A DNA stretch of 64,000 bases. Source: Actinoplanes sp. TBRC 11911. Its GTDB lineage: Bacteria; Actinomycetota; Actinomycetes; Mycobacteriales; Micromonosporaceae. The stretch lies in the NCBI RefSeq assembly GCF_012933445.1, contig NZ_JABBNC010000001.1, forward strand, positions 310,001 to 374,000. The letters run 5' to 3'. This document shows positions 1 to 8,067 of this stretch, piece by piece. The notes beneath the pieces are model-generated. The model saw only the letters and a program-made list of their open reading frames with translations, had not been told where the DNA came from and ran no database searches. Numbering within the stretch: the first letter of the stretch is position 1; every line of letters starts with the position of its first letter. Both the position numbers and the translations under genes were made by a program.

Positions 1-778
1 GCAGCCACCAGTAACCGCTGTAGGTGGCTTCGAGGCCGTCCGAGAGCATCCCGCCCCAGTTCGCCGCGGGCGGCGGCACGCCGAGGCCGAGGAACGACAG
101 ATACGCGACGTAGAGGATCGCGTCGGCGACCTGGAAGGTGGCGTTGACGATGACCGTACCGATCGCGTTGGGCACGATGTGCCGGCGCACCGCCCGGCCG
201 CCGGTGCCGCCCATCGCCCGCATCGCCTGCACGTATTCGCGGGAGCGCAGGGTCAGCGCCTCACCGCGCACCAGCCGGGCCGGGCCGAGCCACGCGAACG
301 CGCCGATGATGATGATCAGCATCGACACGCTCGGCGTCACGATCGCGGCGAGCAGCATGAACAGGAACAGCGCCGGGATCGACATCATGGCGTCGACCAC
401 CCGCATCATCGCGGAGTCCACCCAGCCGCCGGCGAACCCGGCGATGGCACCCCAGATCGTGCCCACGGCGGTGGCGAGGATGCCGGCCGCGAGCCCGACG
501 ATGATGGACGTCTGGCCGCCGAGCATGAGCCGCCCGAGCTGGTCGTAGCCGACGCCGTCGGTGCCGAGCGGATGTCCCGCGCCGGGCGCCAGATGCACCT
601 TCGTGAGGTCGGTGTGCACCTGGTCGGTGTGGTAGAAGAGCGGGCCCAGGAAGCACAGGCCGGCGAGCAGGACGAAGATGCCGACGCCGACGAGGGCCAG
701 CCGGTTCTCCGCGAAGACGCCGAGGCCCTGACGCCACAAGGAGCGGACGGGGTCTTTTTCTTGAGAGGAAACCGTCAT
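1..778 (-). CDS. DppC-like ABC transporter permease (partial, C-terminus beyond window)
   Basis: Inner-membrane permease of a peptide/oligopeptide-class ABC importer. Reading leftward from the ATG at 778, the protein has a short cytosolic N-terminus, a first membrane segment around residues 25-47 (LALVGVGIFVLLAGLCFLG) and the usual DppC periplasmic loop containing PLGTDGVGYDQLGRL. The permease core follows, with the cytoplasmic EAA-type loop (YVQAMRAMGGTGGRAVRRHI) that docks on the ATPase. About 259 residues are visible before the window edge; the family is usually 280-300 long, so only the end is missing. The start overlaps the stop of the upstream DppB gene as ATGA, so the two are translationally coupled. 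The ATPase genes would lie to the left of the window. Confidence 0.9.
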   Translation of the reverse strand, partial: MTVSSQEKDPVRSLWRQGLGVFAENRLALVGVGIFVLLAGLCFLGPLFYHTDQVHTDLTKVHLAPGAGHPLGTDGVGYDQLGRLMLGGQTSIIVGLAAGILATAVGTIWGAIAGFAGGWVDSAMMRVVDAMMSIPALFLFMLLAAIVTPSVSMLIIIIGAFAWLGPARLVRGEALTLRSREYVQAMRAMGGTGGRAVRRHIVPNAIGTVIVNATFQVADAILYVAYLSFLGLGVPPPAANWGGMLSDGLEATYSGYWWL

Positions 779-1734
779 GAGGCACTCCCGCGGAGTCGGA
801 CCCGGGGGTCGGCGGCGGCGTAGAGCAGGTCGGCGATGAGCGAGCCGACGACCGTCGCGATCGAGATGATGAGGGTGACCCCGAGCAGGACCGGGTAGTC
901 GCGCTTGAGCGCGGCCTGCCAGAACAGCTGTCCCATGCCGGGGAAGTTGAACAGCGACTCGACCACCAGCGCGCCGCTGAACAGGGCGGGCAGGTACATG
1001 CCGAGCAGGCCGATGATCGGGAACAGCCCGTTGCGCAGGGTGTGCACCAGCACCACCCGCCATTCCGGGAGACCCTTGCTGCGGGCGGTTCGTACGTAGT
1101 TCTCGTTGAGGTTGTCGACCATCGACGAGCGTACGTAACGGGAGTAGACCGCGACGGTGACGATGGCCAGCGTGACCGTGGGCAGCACCAGGCCGGCCGG
1201 GTCGGCGAGCACCTCGGCCACGGTGAAGCCCTGCGGCGCTTCCGGCGGCAGGATCGGCCACACCTGCGAGAACAGGATGATCATCAGGAGGCCCATGAAG
1301 AAGATGGGCGTGGCGTACGCGAGCAACGACAGCGAGGTGATGGTGTAGTCGGCCCAGCGGTTACGGCGTACGGCCTGGATGACGCCGAGCGGGATCGCCA
1401 CGACAATGGCCAGCAATGTGGACAGTAGGGAAAGGACGATCGTCTTGGGCAGGCGCTGGGTGATCGCCTCGATGACCGACTGGTTCAGCTGGTACGAGTA
1501 GCCGAGGTCACCGTGCAGCAGCCGCTGCAGAAACATCAGGTACTGCTGGATCCACGGCTTGTCGTAGCCCATGTCGTGGTTGAACTGCGCGAGCTGCGCC
1601 AGCGTCGCGTCCTTGCCCAGCGTGGCCCGCGCCGCACCTCCGGGTAACAGGTGCAGGATGAGGAAGGCGATCACCGTGACGAGGATGACGACGATGAGGG
1701 CCTGACCCACGCGCGTGATGAGGTAGCGGACCAC
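775..1734 (-). CDS. DppB-like ABC transporter permease
   Basis: First permease of the Dpp-type importer, 319 residues, the normal length for DppB. It opens with a hydrophobic helix at about residues 9-30, then the family's periplasmic loop (LGKDATLAQLAQFN) and the core transmembrane domain with about five further helices. The ATPase-contact loop is visible as YVRTARSKGLPEWRVVLVHT, followed by the family signature VESLFNFPGMGQLFWQA. It lies 67 bp downstream of the binding-protein gene, separated by a strong hairpin, and overlaps DppC by 4 bp. It forms a heterodimeric channel with DppC. Substrate is not readable from the permease; context (ROK regulator, M81 peptidase, ROK kinase) argues for a glycopeptide or oligosaccharide as much as a plain peptide. 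Confidence 0.92.
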   Translation of the reverse strand: MVRYLITRVGQALIVVILVTVIAFLILHLLPGGAARATLGKDATLAQLAQFNHDMGYDKPWIQQYLMFLQRLLHGDLGYSYQLNQSVIEAITQRLPKTIVLSLLSTLLAIVVAIPLGVIQAVRRNRWADYTITSLSLLAYATPIFFMGLLMIILFSQVWPILPPEAPQGFTVAEVLADPAGLVLPTVTLAIVTVAVYSRYVRSSMVDNLNENYVRTARSKGLPEWRVVLVHTLRNGLFPIIGLLGMYLPALFSGALVVESLFNFPGMGQLFWQAALKRDYPVLLGVTLIISIATVVGSLIADLLYAAADPRVRLRGSAS

Positions 1735-1755
1735 CGGGGTCCTTCCTGTGTAGGA

Positions 1756-1790
1756 GGCCCGGCGGCGCGGTCTGGGCGCGCCGCCGGGCC
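1756..1790 (-). terminator. Perfect 14-bp GC hairpin between dppA-like and dppB-like genes
   Basis: Arms 1756-1769 (GGCCCGGCGGCGCG) and 1777-1790 are exact reverse complements, with a 7-nt loop. It has no U-run, so it is more likely an RNA stability or partial-termination element than a full terminator. Such hairpins after the binding-protein gene commonly keep binding protein more abundant than permease; that role is inferred here. Confidence 0.7.
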
Positions 1791-1801
1791 GGTCTCGTTA
1801 C

Positions 1802-3577
1802 TTACTTCCAGGACCAGTCTTGGAAGTACATGAAGTTCATCGGGTCCTGCGGGTCCACGCCCTGCAGGCCCGAGCGGTACGCCGAGTTCTGGTAGACCGG
1901 GTTCGGCATCCACAGCACCGGCAGGTCCTTGGCGAGGAAGTCGTTGTATGCCGTCAGGGCCGTGCTGCCGTCGCTGTCGCTCGCGAACTGCGTGGCGTCG
2001 ATGAGCTGGTCCGCCTGCGGGTTGCTGTAGCTGCCCAGGTTGACCGGGGCGCCGGTGGCGAACAGCCGCTCACCGCTGGCGAACGCCGGGTAGTACCAGC
2101 TGCCCTGCGAGCCGAAGAACGACATGTCCCACGAGCAGCTCGACTCGGTCGGCTTGCAGGCCGGGGTGACGGCCACCGAGTCGGGCACCTCCTTGATGTT
2201 CAGCGTGATGCCGAGCTTGGCCATCTGGGACTTGATCTCGGCGAACATCTTGGTGGTGGCGGCGAACCCGGTCTGGCTGGTCACCGTGAACGTCAGCGGC
2301 TGGCCGGCGGTGATGCCCGGGCCGCACTGGGCCGGCGTCTGGCAGGTGGTCTGCCCGTCCGGCGTCACCTTCCACCCGTGGCTCTCCAGCAGCTGCTGTG
2401 CGGCGGCCGGGTCGAACTTGTAGGCGCAGCCGGTAGCGTCGGTGGTGCCCGGCTTCTCCGGGACCGGGCCACAGGTGGGCGCGGCCGTGTCGTTCCAGAT
2501 CGCCTTGCTGATCGTCGGCTGGTCGACCAGCTCCTGCATCGCCTGGCGCAGGTAGAGCTGCTTGAACAGCGGCCCGGTCTTCGGGTTGTTGAAGTTCAGC
2601 TGCAGGTACGTGATGGACCACCCGTACCAGGGCGACACCGTGTAGCCCTTGGACTGCAGGTAGCTCTTCTGCGAGGTGTCCGCGGCGGGGATGTAACCGT
2701 AGTCGATCTGACCGGCCCGCAGCACGTTGAACTCGGCGTCGTCACCGGTGAACGGGCGCAGCACGATGGTGTTCAGCTTCGCCTTGTCGGCACCCGTGTA
2801 CGTCTCCTGCTTGGCCAGCGTGACCTCGCCGTTCGGCACGTACTTCGCGAGCTTGAACGGCCCGCTGTTCACCTTCCACAATGGGTTGGAGTCGTACGTC
2901 TTCGGGTCCTTGGCCGCCGCGGTGAGGGTGGCGAAGACCTTCTTGGCGCCGGCCGGAGTGGCCGCCTCGTTGTCCTTGTCCCAGGCCGCCTGCGGCACCG
3001 GCGTGATGCGGTTGAGCTGGTTGTCGACGAACCAGGCGGTGTTGTACGCCTTCGTGGTGGTCATCGAGAACGTCTTGTCGTCGGTGACGGTGAACTTGGC
3101 GATGTTGTCCGGGAAGCCGCCCTCCCGGTAGGACGCCCACTTGTCCTTGTTCGCGGTGACCAGATTCCACCAGAACTGGATGTCCTTGGTGGTCAAGGGC
3201 GTGCCGTCGGACCACTTGTTGTCCTTGAGCGTGATGGCCAGCGTCTTGCCGCCGTCGGTGACCACCGGCGCCTCGGCCAGCGATCGCCGCGGGTCGATGT
3301 TGTACTTCTCGGTGCCGTCCAGCTTGTACGAGTAGAGGGACGGATAGAGCGCCTGCGTGAAGATCGCGTTCTCGCCCTGGGTGAAGCCGGGCGCCGAGAT
3401 CGGCAGGATCCAGTTGGGGGTCCGGAGCGCGACGGTCGCGGTGTCCTTGCTGGTCCCCTCGCCGTCCTTCGAGGAGGCCCCGCCACCCGAGCAGGCCGCG
3501 AGGCTCGCTCCGAGGGTGATCGCGCCGATTAACGCCACCGCCGGGCGCAGCTGGCGCCCGGTAAGTCTGCTTCTCAT
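1802..3577 (-). CDS. Extracellular solute-binding lipoprotein, family 5 (DppA/OppA-like)
   Basis: Captures the substrate outside the cell and delivers it to the DppBC channel. It has 591 residues. The N-terminus is a lipoprotein signal (positive MRSRLTGRQLR, hydrophobic core, lipobox SLAAC with the lipidated Cys near residue 29). A Ser/Gly/Lys/Asp linker follows, then a family-5 domain: the YNIDPRRSLAEAP region, WSDGTPLTTKDIQFWWNL (a family-5 hallmark) and a C-terminal lobe with LRQAMQELVDQ. It is the first gene of the minus-strand operon and is transcribed divergently from the ROK regulator at 3789, which probably controls it. Family-5 proteins bind peptides, nickel or oligosaccharides; which one cannot be told from sequence alone. 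Confidence 0.92.
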   Translation of the reverse strand: MRSRLTGRQLRPAVALIGAITLGASLAACSGGGASSKDGEGTSKDTATVALRTPNWILPISAPGFTQGENAIFTQALYPSLYSYKLDGTEKYNIDPRRSLAEAPVVTDGGKTLAITLKDNKWSDGTPLTTKDIQFWWNLVTANKDKWASYREGGFPDNIAKFTVTDDKTFSMTTTKAYNTAWFVDNQLNRITPVPQAAWDKDNEAATPAGAKKVFATLTAAAKDPKTYDSNPLWKVNSGPFKLAKYVPNGEVTLAKQETYTGADKAKLNTIVLRPFTGDDAEFNVLRAGQIDYGYIPAADTSQKSYLQSKGYTVSPWYGWSITYLQLNFNNPKTGPLFKQLYLRQAMQELVDQPTISKAIWNDTAAPTCGPVPEKPGTTDATGCAYKFDPAAAQQLLESHGWKVTPDGQTTCQTPAQCGPGITAGQPLTFTVTSQTGFAATTKMFAEIKSQMAKLGITLNIKEVPDSVAVTPACKPTESSCSWDMSFFGSQGSWYYPAFASGERLFATGAPVNLGSYSNPQADQLIDATQFASDSDGSTALTAYNDFLAKDLPVLWMPNPVYQNSAYRSGLQGVDPQDPMNFMYFQDWSWK

Positions 3578-3616
3578 GATCTCTGCTCCTTGACGTCCGA
3601 CGCGGGAGAACTTAAT

Positions 3617-3633
3617 CGTGCAAAAATTTCACG
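3617..3633. promoter_or_regulatory. Possible operator between dppA-like and ROK genes
   Basis: Imperfect 17-bp palindrome CGTGCAAAAATTTCACG with 4-bp perfect outer arms, AT-rich inside a GC-rich region, 40 bp upstream of the binding-protein start. The adjacent ROK repressor is the natural candidate to bind it. The 211-bp divergent region also holds a TACTTAgttcggtTACTT direct repeat at about 3649-3666. No binding evidence exists. Confidence 0.35.
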
Positions 3634-3788
3634 TCAATGAAAAATAGGTACTTAGTTCGGTTACTTTTGCCGTGGTACGGTCGAAGTCATCGAATCTTCG
3701 GCCGAAGGGCTCCACAGCGGAGCCCTGCCGTGGCGCTACGACAGACTGAGGCGACCGCCGGAGCACCGGCCCGAACAAGGAGAGGCTC

Positions 3789-4925
3789 GTGCCCCAGTCG
3801 ATTCCCGCCACGCTGCGTGACCAGACCCTCAGTCTGCTGGCCAGCGGCGCGGTCACCTCCCGCAGCGACCTGGTCGACGCGCTGCGCGTGGCACCGTCCA
3901 CAGTGAGCGCCGTCGTGCGCCGGCTGATCGAGGAGGGGGTCCTGGAGGAGGAGGGTGTCGGCCGGTCCACCGGCGGACGCCGCCCGCGCATCCTGCGGCT
4001 GCGCGAGACCGAGGGGGTCCTGGCGGTCGCCGAGCTCGGCGGCAAGCACGCCCGGGTCGGGCTCTGCGGGGCCGGCGGCGCGCTGCGCGGCACCGAGGAG
4101 GTCCCGATCGACATCGCGGCCGGCCCGGAGAAGGTGTTCGGCGTGGTCACCGAGACGTTCGCGCGGATCCAGGGGTCGGTCGCGCCGGGTCAGACCCTGC
4201 GCGGGGTCGGCGTGGCGCTGCCCGGTCCGGTGGAGTTCCCCGGCGGGCGCATCGTCGGCCCGGCCCGCATGCCCGGGTGGAGCGGCATCGATCCCGGGCG
4301 CTTCCTCTCCGGTGCGTTCGGCGGCGGCGCCGGGATGCCGGTCATCGTCGACAACGACGCCAAGGCCGCGGCGATCGGCGAGCACGTCGTCCGCGACCAG
4401 CAGCCCGGCGACATGATCTACATCAAGGCCGGTACGGGTATCGGCGCGTGCCTGGTCAGCGGCGGCCAGATCTTCCGCGGCGGCCGCGGACTCAGTGGCG
4501 ACGTCACGCACGTGCGGGTCGCCGACAGCGGCGAACGGCAGTGCTCCTGCGGCAGCCGGGGTTGCCTGGAGACGGTCGCCAGCGGCGCCGCCCTGGCCCG
4601 TCAGCTCGGTTCACCGGACATGAACATGCGCGACATCATGGTGGCGGTCGGCGACGGCGATCCCACCGTGGTCACCATGGTGCGTCAGGCCGGCCGGCTG
4701 TTAGGGGTGGCCCTCACCGGCCTCGTCAACTTCCTCAACCCCAGCGCCGTCGTCATCGGCGGCGCACTGTCCAGTTTGGACGTCTACGTCGCGGCGACCA
4801 GGGGCATGCTCTACGAGGGCTGCCTGCCGTCGATGACCCAGTCGTTAACCATCGAGGCCAGTGTGGCCGGCCCCGATGCGGCCCTGATCGGCCTCGGGCA
4901 CCTGCTGCGCTCGAGCGTCTCCTGA
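3789..4925 (+). CDS. ROK-family transcriptional repressor
   Basis: DNA-binding sugar sensor of the NagC/XylR type, 378 residues. Residues 1-60 form a winged helix-turn-helix (SRSDLVDALRVAPSTVSAVV), followed by the wing GGRRPRILRL. The remainder is a ROK actin-like fold with a sugar-pocket Asn/Asp region (VDNDAKAAAIGEH), the glycine loop KAGTGIGACLVSGG and the zinc motif CSCGSRGCLE. The GTG start follows an AAGGAGAGG ribosome site. It is divergent from the Dpp-type transporter and upstream of M81 and the ROK kinase, so it probably represses both directions until a sugar-containing ligand binds. The ligand is unknown. Confidence 0.92.
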   Translation: MPQSIPATLRDQTLSLLASGAVTSRSDLVDALRVAPSTVSAVVRRLIEEGVLEEEGVGRSTGGRRPRILRLRETEGVLAVAELGGKHARVGLCGAGGALRGTEEVPIDIAAGPEKVFGVVTETFARIQGSVAPGQTLRGVGVALPGPVEFPGGRIVGPARMPGWSGIDPGRFLSGAFGGGAGMPVIVDNDAKAAAIGEHVVRDQQPGDMIYIKAGTGIGACLVSGGQIFRGGRGLSGDVTHVRVADSGERQCSCGSRGCLETVASGAALARQLGSPDMNMRDIMVAVGDGDPTVVTMVRQAGRLLGVALTGLVNFLNPSAVVIGGALSSLDVYVAATRGMLYEGCLPSMTQSLTIEASVAGPDAALIGLGHLLRSSVS

Positions 4926-4950
4926 GTCACCGTCAAGGAGCAAGAAAAAC

Positions 4951-6390
4951 GTGACCCGCCCCCTGCGCGTCGCCATCGGCGGCATCCACATCGAATCGAG
5001 CACCTTCTCCCCCCACCTGAGCAGCGCCGACGATTTCGAGGTCACTCGCGGCGCGGCACTGCTCGCACGCTACGACTGGCTGCGGGCACCGTGGGCGGCC
5101 GACGTCGAGTGGGTGCCGCTGGTGCACGCCCGCGCGCTGCCGGGCGGCCAGGTGGAACCGTCGGCGTACGAGGCCTGGGAAAGCGAGATCGTCGAGAAGT
5201 TGCGCGCGGCCGGCCCGCTGGACGGCATGCTGCTGGACTTCCACGGCGCGATGAGCGTGGTCGGGCGCGACGACGCGGAGGGTGACCTGGTCACCGCGAT
5301 CCGTTCGGCGATCGGGCCCCAGGCGTTCATCTCCGCCGCGATGGACCTGCACGGCAACGTCTCGCGGGTGCTGTTCGACGCCTGTGACCTGCTCACCTGC
5401 TACCGCACCGCGCCGCACGTCGACGTCTGGGAGACCCGGGAGCGGGCCGCGTCCAATTTGGTGGGTGCGCTGAGGCGAGGCGAGCGCCCGCACAAGGCGC
5501 TGGTGCACGTGCCGATCCTGCTGCCCGGCGAGCAGACCAGCACGCGCGAGGAACCGGCCCGCGGCCTGTACGCGCGTATCCCGGACATCGAGGCGCGCGA
5601 CGGCATCATCGACGCGGCAGTCTGGATCGGGTTCGCGTGGGCCGACCAGGCCCGTTGCCGCGGCGCCGTGGTCGTCACCGGCCACTCCCCCGACGCCGTC
5701 GCCGGCGCCGCCCGCGAGCTGGGTTCGCAGTTCTGGGCCGCCCGTCACGAGTTCGCGTTCGTCGCACCCACCGGCACCATGGACGAATGCCTCGACGTCG
5801 CGGTGACCGACGGAGCGCGGCGGCCGTTTTTCATCAGCGACTCCGGCGACAACCCGGGCGCGGGCGGGGCGGATGACGTCACCTACGCGCTGTCCCGGAT
5901 GCTGGCGCGCCCGATCGGCCGCGCGGTGTTCGCGTCGCTGGTCGACCCGCAGGCGGTCGGTGAAGTGGCCGGCCTTGCGATCGGCTCGCCGGTGCGGGTC
6001 ACGGCCGGTGGGCGGATCGACGGCCGCGACCCGGGACCGGTCCTGCTCGACGGCGTCCTGGAGGCGGTTGCCGACGACCCGGACGGCGGCCGGTGCGTGA
6101 GCGTACGCGTCGGCGATCTGAGCGTCTTCCTCACGTCGCGGCGCATGCAGTACCGGCTGCTCGCCTCGTACAAGCGGCTCGGTGTTGATTTGTCTGATGT
6201 GGACATCGTGACCGTGAAAATCGGCTACCTGGAACCCGAGCTGTTCGAGGCGGCCGGCGACTGGATGCTCGCGCTCACGCCGGGCGGCGTCGACCAGCAC
6301 CTGGCGCGGTTGCCGTACCGGAAGGTCGTGCGGCCGGTCTTCCCGCTCGACCGCTCGTTCGCCGCGGACCTCACCGTGGTGACCGCGTGA
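4951..6390 (+). CDS. M81-family metallopeptidase (MlrC-like)
   Basis: Zinc peptidase of the microcystinase C (MlrC) family, 479 residues, close to the family length. Family landmarks are the N-terminal GGIHIESSTFSP, the segment LDFHGAMSV, the metal-site segment AAMDLHGNVS and TCYRTAPHVDVWET. The C-terminal MlrC domain includes FISDSGDNPGAGGADD. GTG start with AAGGAG 10 bp upstream. MlrC proteins hydrolyse short or linear peptides containing unusual bonds. It lies downstream of the ROK repressor by 25 bp and overlaps the ROK kinase by 4 bp (GTGA). It has no signal peptide, so it probably acts in the cytosol on imported substrate. Confidence 0.88.
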   Translation: MTRPLRVAIGGIHIESSTFSPHLSSADDFEVTRGAALLARYDWLRAPWAADVEWVPLVHARALPGGQVEPSAYEAWESEIVEKLRAAGPLDGMLLDFHGAMSVVGRDDAEGDLVTAIRSAIGPQAFISAAMDLHGNVSRVLFDACDLLTCYRTAPHVDVWETRERAASNLVGALRRGERPHKALVHVPILLPGEQTSTREEPARGLYARIPDIEARDGIIDAAVWIGFAWADQARCRGAVVVTGHSPDAVAGAARELGSQFWAARHEFAFVAPTGTMDECLDVAVTDGARRPFFISDSGDNPGAGGADDVTYALSRMLARPIGRAVFASLVDPQAVGEVAGLAIGSPVRVTAGGRIDGRDPGPVLLDGVLEAVADDPDGGRCVSVRVGDLSVFLTSRRMQYRLLASYKRLGVDLSDVDIVTVKIGYLEPELFEAAGDWMLALTPGGVDQHLARLPYRKVVRPVFPLDRSFAADLTVVTA

Positions 6391-7310
6391 CCGTTCTCGC
6401 CGTCGACGTCGGCGGCACCACCATCAAGGGTGCCGTGGCCGACCCGGACGGCCGCATCCTGCACACGCTGACCGCGCCGACGCGCGCCGACGACGACCCG
6501 GTCAAGGCGGTCCGCTCACTCTGCGTGCAGCTTCGCGACGACGCCGTACGCCTCGGCGCCGTCCCGGTGGCGATCGGCGTCGTCACGCCGGGGCTCGTCG
6601 ACGACGAATCGGGCGTGGTGCGGTACGCGGCCAACCTGCGTTTCCGCGACGTGCCGTTACGGGCGCTGATCGGTGCCGACCTCGAGCTGCCGGTGGCGGT
6701 CGGGCACGACGCGCGCGCGGCGGGCGTGGCGGAGGCGGTGGCCCGCGGGCTCGACGACTTCCTGTTGCTGCCGCTGGGCACCGGGATCGCCGCCGCGATC
6801 GTGGTGCGCGGGGTGCCGCTGGCCGGCGCCACCTTCGCGGCCGGCGAGGTCGGCCACATGCCGGTCTATCCCGGCGGCGAGGCGTGCAGTTGCGGCCAGC
6901 AAGGTTGCCTCGAGGTGTACGCCTCGGCGGGCGGCCTGGCCCGGCGGTATGCCCGGCTCAGCGGCTCGTCCGGTGTGGACAGCCAGGCGATCGCCGCCCT
7001 GGTCGGCACCGACCCGGTGGCCCGTTCGGTCTGGGACGATGCGACGCGGGCGCTGGGCACCGCACTGGCCAGCCTGACGCTGACGCTCGACCCGGCGCGG
7101 ATCGTGCTCGGTGGGGGGCTCGCCGATGCGGGCGACCTGTTCTTCACGCCGGTGCGCGACGCGCTGCGGGCGGCGCTCGCCTGGCGTTCGCCACCGCCGG
7201 TGATCCGGTCGGTTTTCGGTGCCCGGGCGGCGCTGGTGGGCGCGGCGGTGATGGCCCGGCGCGAGGCGGGTCTGCCGGTACCCGACGGGTGGGGCGCTCC
7301 CGCCGCCTGA
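6387..7310 (+). CDS. ROK-family sugar kinase
   Basis: Cytosolic sugar kinase, 307 residues, lacking the DNA-binding domain of the ROK regulators. Residues 3-12 carry the phosphate loop (AVDVGGTTIK). The catalytic Asp region is VAVGHDARAAGVAEA, the adenosine side has LPLGTGIAAAIVV, and the zinc motif CSCGQQGCLEVYAS follows EVGHM. Typical ROK kinases phosphorylate glucose, N-acetylglucosamine, N-acetylmannosamine or fructose; the exact sugar is not readable. It is translationally coupled to the M81 peptidase, so one imported compound may yield both a peptide and a sugar portion. Confidence 0.88.
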   Translation: MTVLAVDVGGTTIKGAVADPDGRILHTLTAPTRADDDPVKAVRSLCVQLRDDAVRLGAVPVAIGVVTPGLVDDESGVVRYAANLRFRDVPLRALIGADLELPVAVGHDARAAGVAEAVARGLDDFLLLPLGTGIAAAIVVRGVPLAGATFAAGEVGHMPVYPGGEACSCGQQGCLEVYASAGGLARRYARLSGSSGVDSQAIAALVGTDPVARSVWDDATRALGTALASLTLTLDPARIVLGGGLADAGDLFFTPVRDALRAALAWRSPPPVIRSVFGARAALVGAAVMARREAGLPVPDGWGAPAA

Positions 7311-7334
7311 ACACGGCCGTCGCGAAATTCGGTG

Positions 7335-7351
7335 GCGCGGCGCCGCCGCGC
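7335..7351 (+). terminator. Short GC hairpin after ROK kinase
   Basis: GCGCGGCG and CGCCGCGC are separated by one base, which folds as a roughly 7-bp stem 24 bp after the ROK kinase stop. There is no U-tract, so the terminator role is tentative. Confidence 0.3.
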
Positions 7352-7397
7352 ATAGTTACGGTGCGTCCGGCCGAGTCGCCTACGTCAAGGACGCACC

Positions 7398-7501
7398 GTT
7401 GTACACCCTGTGAGACCTCCTTCGCGCTGATTGACGCGCGTCGCGCCATGTGCGCCGCGCCATCTCCTGCTGCGGTTTTCTCACTGGGATCGGTGTACAA
7501 C
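7398..7501. repeat. Pair of inverted 10-bp boxes GTTGTACACC / GGTGTACAAC
   Basis: Exact inverted repeat: box 1 at 7398-7407, box 2 at 7492-7501, 84 bp apart. Each box contains the palindrome TGTACA. Box 2 ends one base before the ATG of the DUF1062 gene. The arrangement suits two operator half-sites or a looped operator covering the promoter and start, but no cognate regulator is identified. Confidence 0.5.
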
Positions 7502-7502
7502 C

Positions 7503-8060
7503 ATGCTCAAAACCTGGGCAGTCGTGCCCACCCGCCTGCCACTCGTCCGACGTCGCTGCCACGCGTGCGGCGCCGATCTTTTCCGGGCGAGCGGCAAGTT
7601 CCGGGTCAACGCCAACCACAAACTCCTCGACGCCTGGCTCCTCGCCCTCTGCACCGGCTGCGGCGCCACGGTGAAGCTCACGCTCTTTGAGCGAACGAAC
7701 GTTCGCTTTATTCCACCCACCCTGCTGGACCGGCTGCATGCGAACGACGCCGCCTTGATCTTCGAGCTCCTCCAAGATTCACAAATCCAGCATAAAAACC
7801 ACATCGCCCTCGACTGGGCCGACGCCTGGCGCCTGGACACCGGCGGATCGGATCACCTCAATCGCGAGGTGATCGATATTTCGGTCCACTTCGCGGCACG
7901 CATCCCGGTCCGGCCGGTACGACTGATAGCCGACGGCTGCGATCTGTCCCGCGGCGAGGTCGAGCGGCTGATCACCGAGGGCAAACTCGTCTCCGCGATC
8001 CGGCTGACCGGCAAGGTCTCGGGAGACTTCACGTTCACGCTCAAACGCCCGGTTCCATAA
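7503..8060 (+). CDS. DUF1062 domain protein with zinc-ribbon N-terminus
   Basis: 185 residues. Four cysteines in two pairs (CHAC and CTGC, about residues 20-23 and 51-54) suggest a zinc ribbon. The remaining sequence follows the DUF1062 family, ending in an S4-like RNA-binding stretch ([19 protein letters not shown]). I chose ATG 7503 (MLKTWAVV) over an upstream in-frame start because family members begin this way. Function is unknown; the S4-like tail would allow RNA contact. It stands alone after the ROK kinase and 7 bp before the next gene, so those two may be cotranscribed. Codon use looks ordinary although the gene is slightly less GC-rich than its neighbours. Confidence 0.75.
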   Translation: MLKTWAVVPTRLPLVRRRCHACGADLFRASGKFRVNANHKLLDAWLLALCTGCGATVKLTLFERTNVRFIPPTLLDRLHANDAALIFELLQDSQIQHKNHIALDWADAWRLDTGGSDHLNREVIDISVHFAARIPVRPVRLIADGCDLSRGEVERLITEGKLVSAIRLTGKVSGDFTFTLKRPVP

Positions 8061-8067
8061 TGGTCCG

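Noticed and set aside
7688..7703. GCGAACG-AA-CGTTCGC palindrome inside the DUF1062 gene
   Set aside because: It lies in coding sequence encoding the ERTNVR segment; probably chance or codon constraint.
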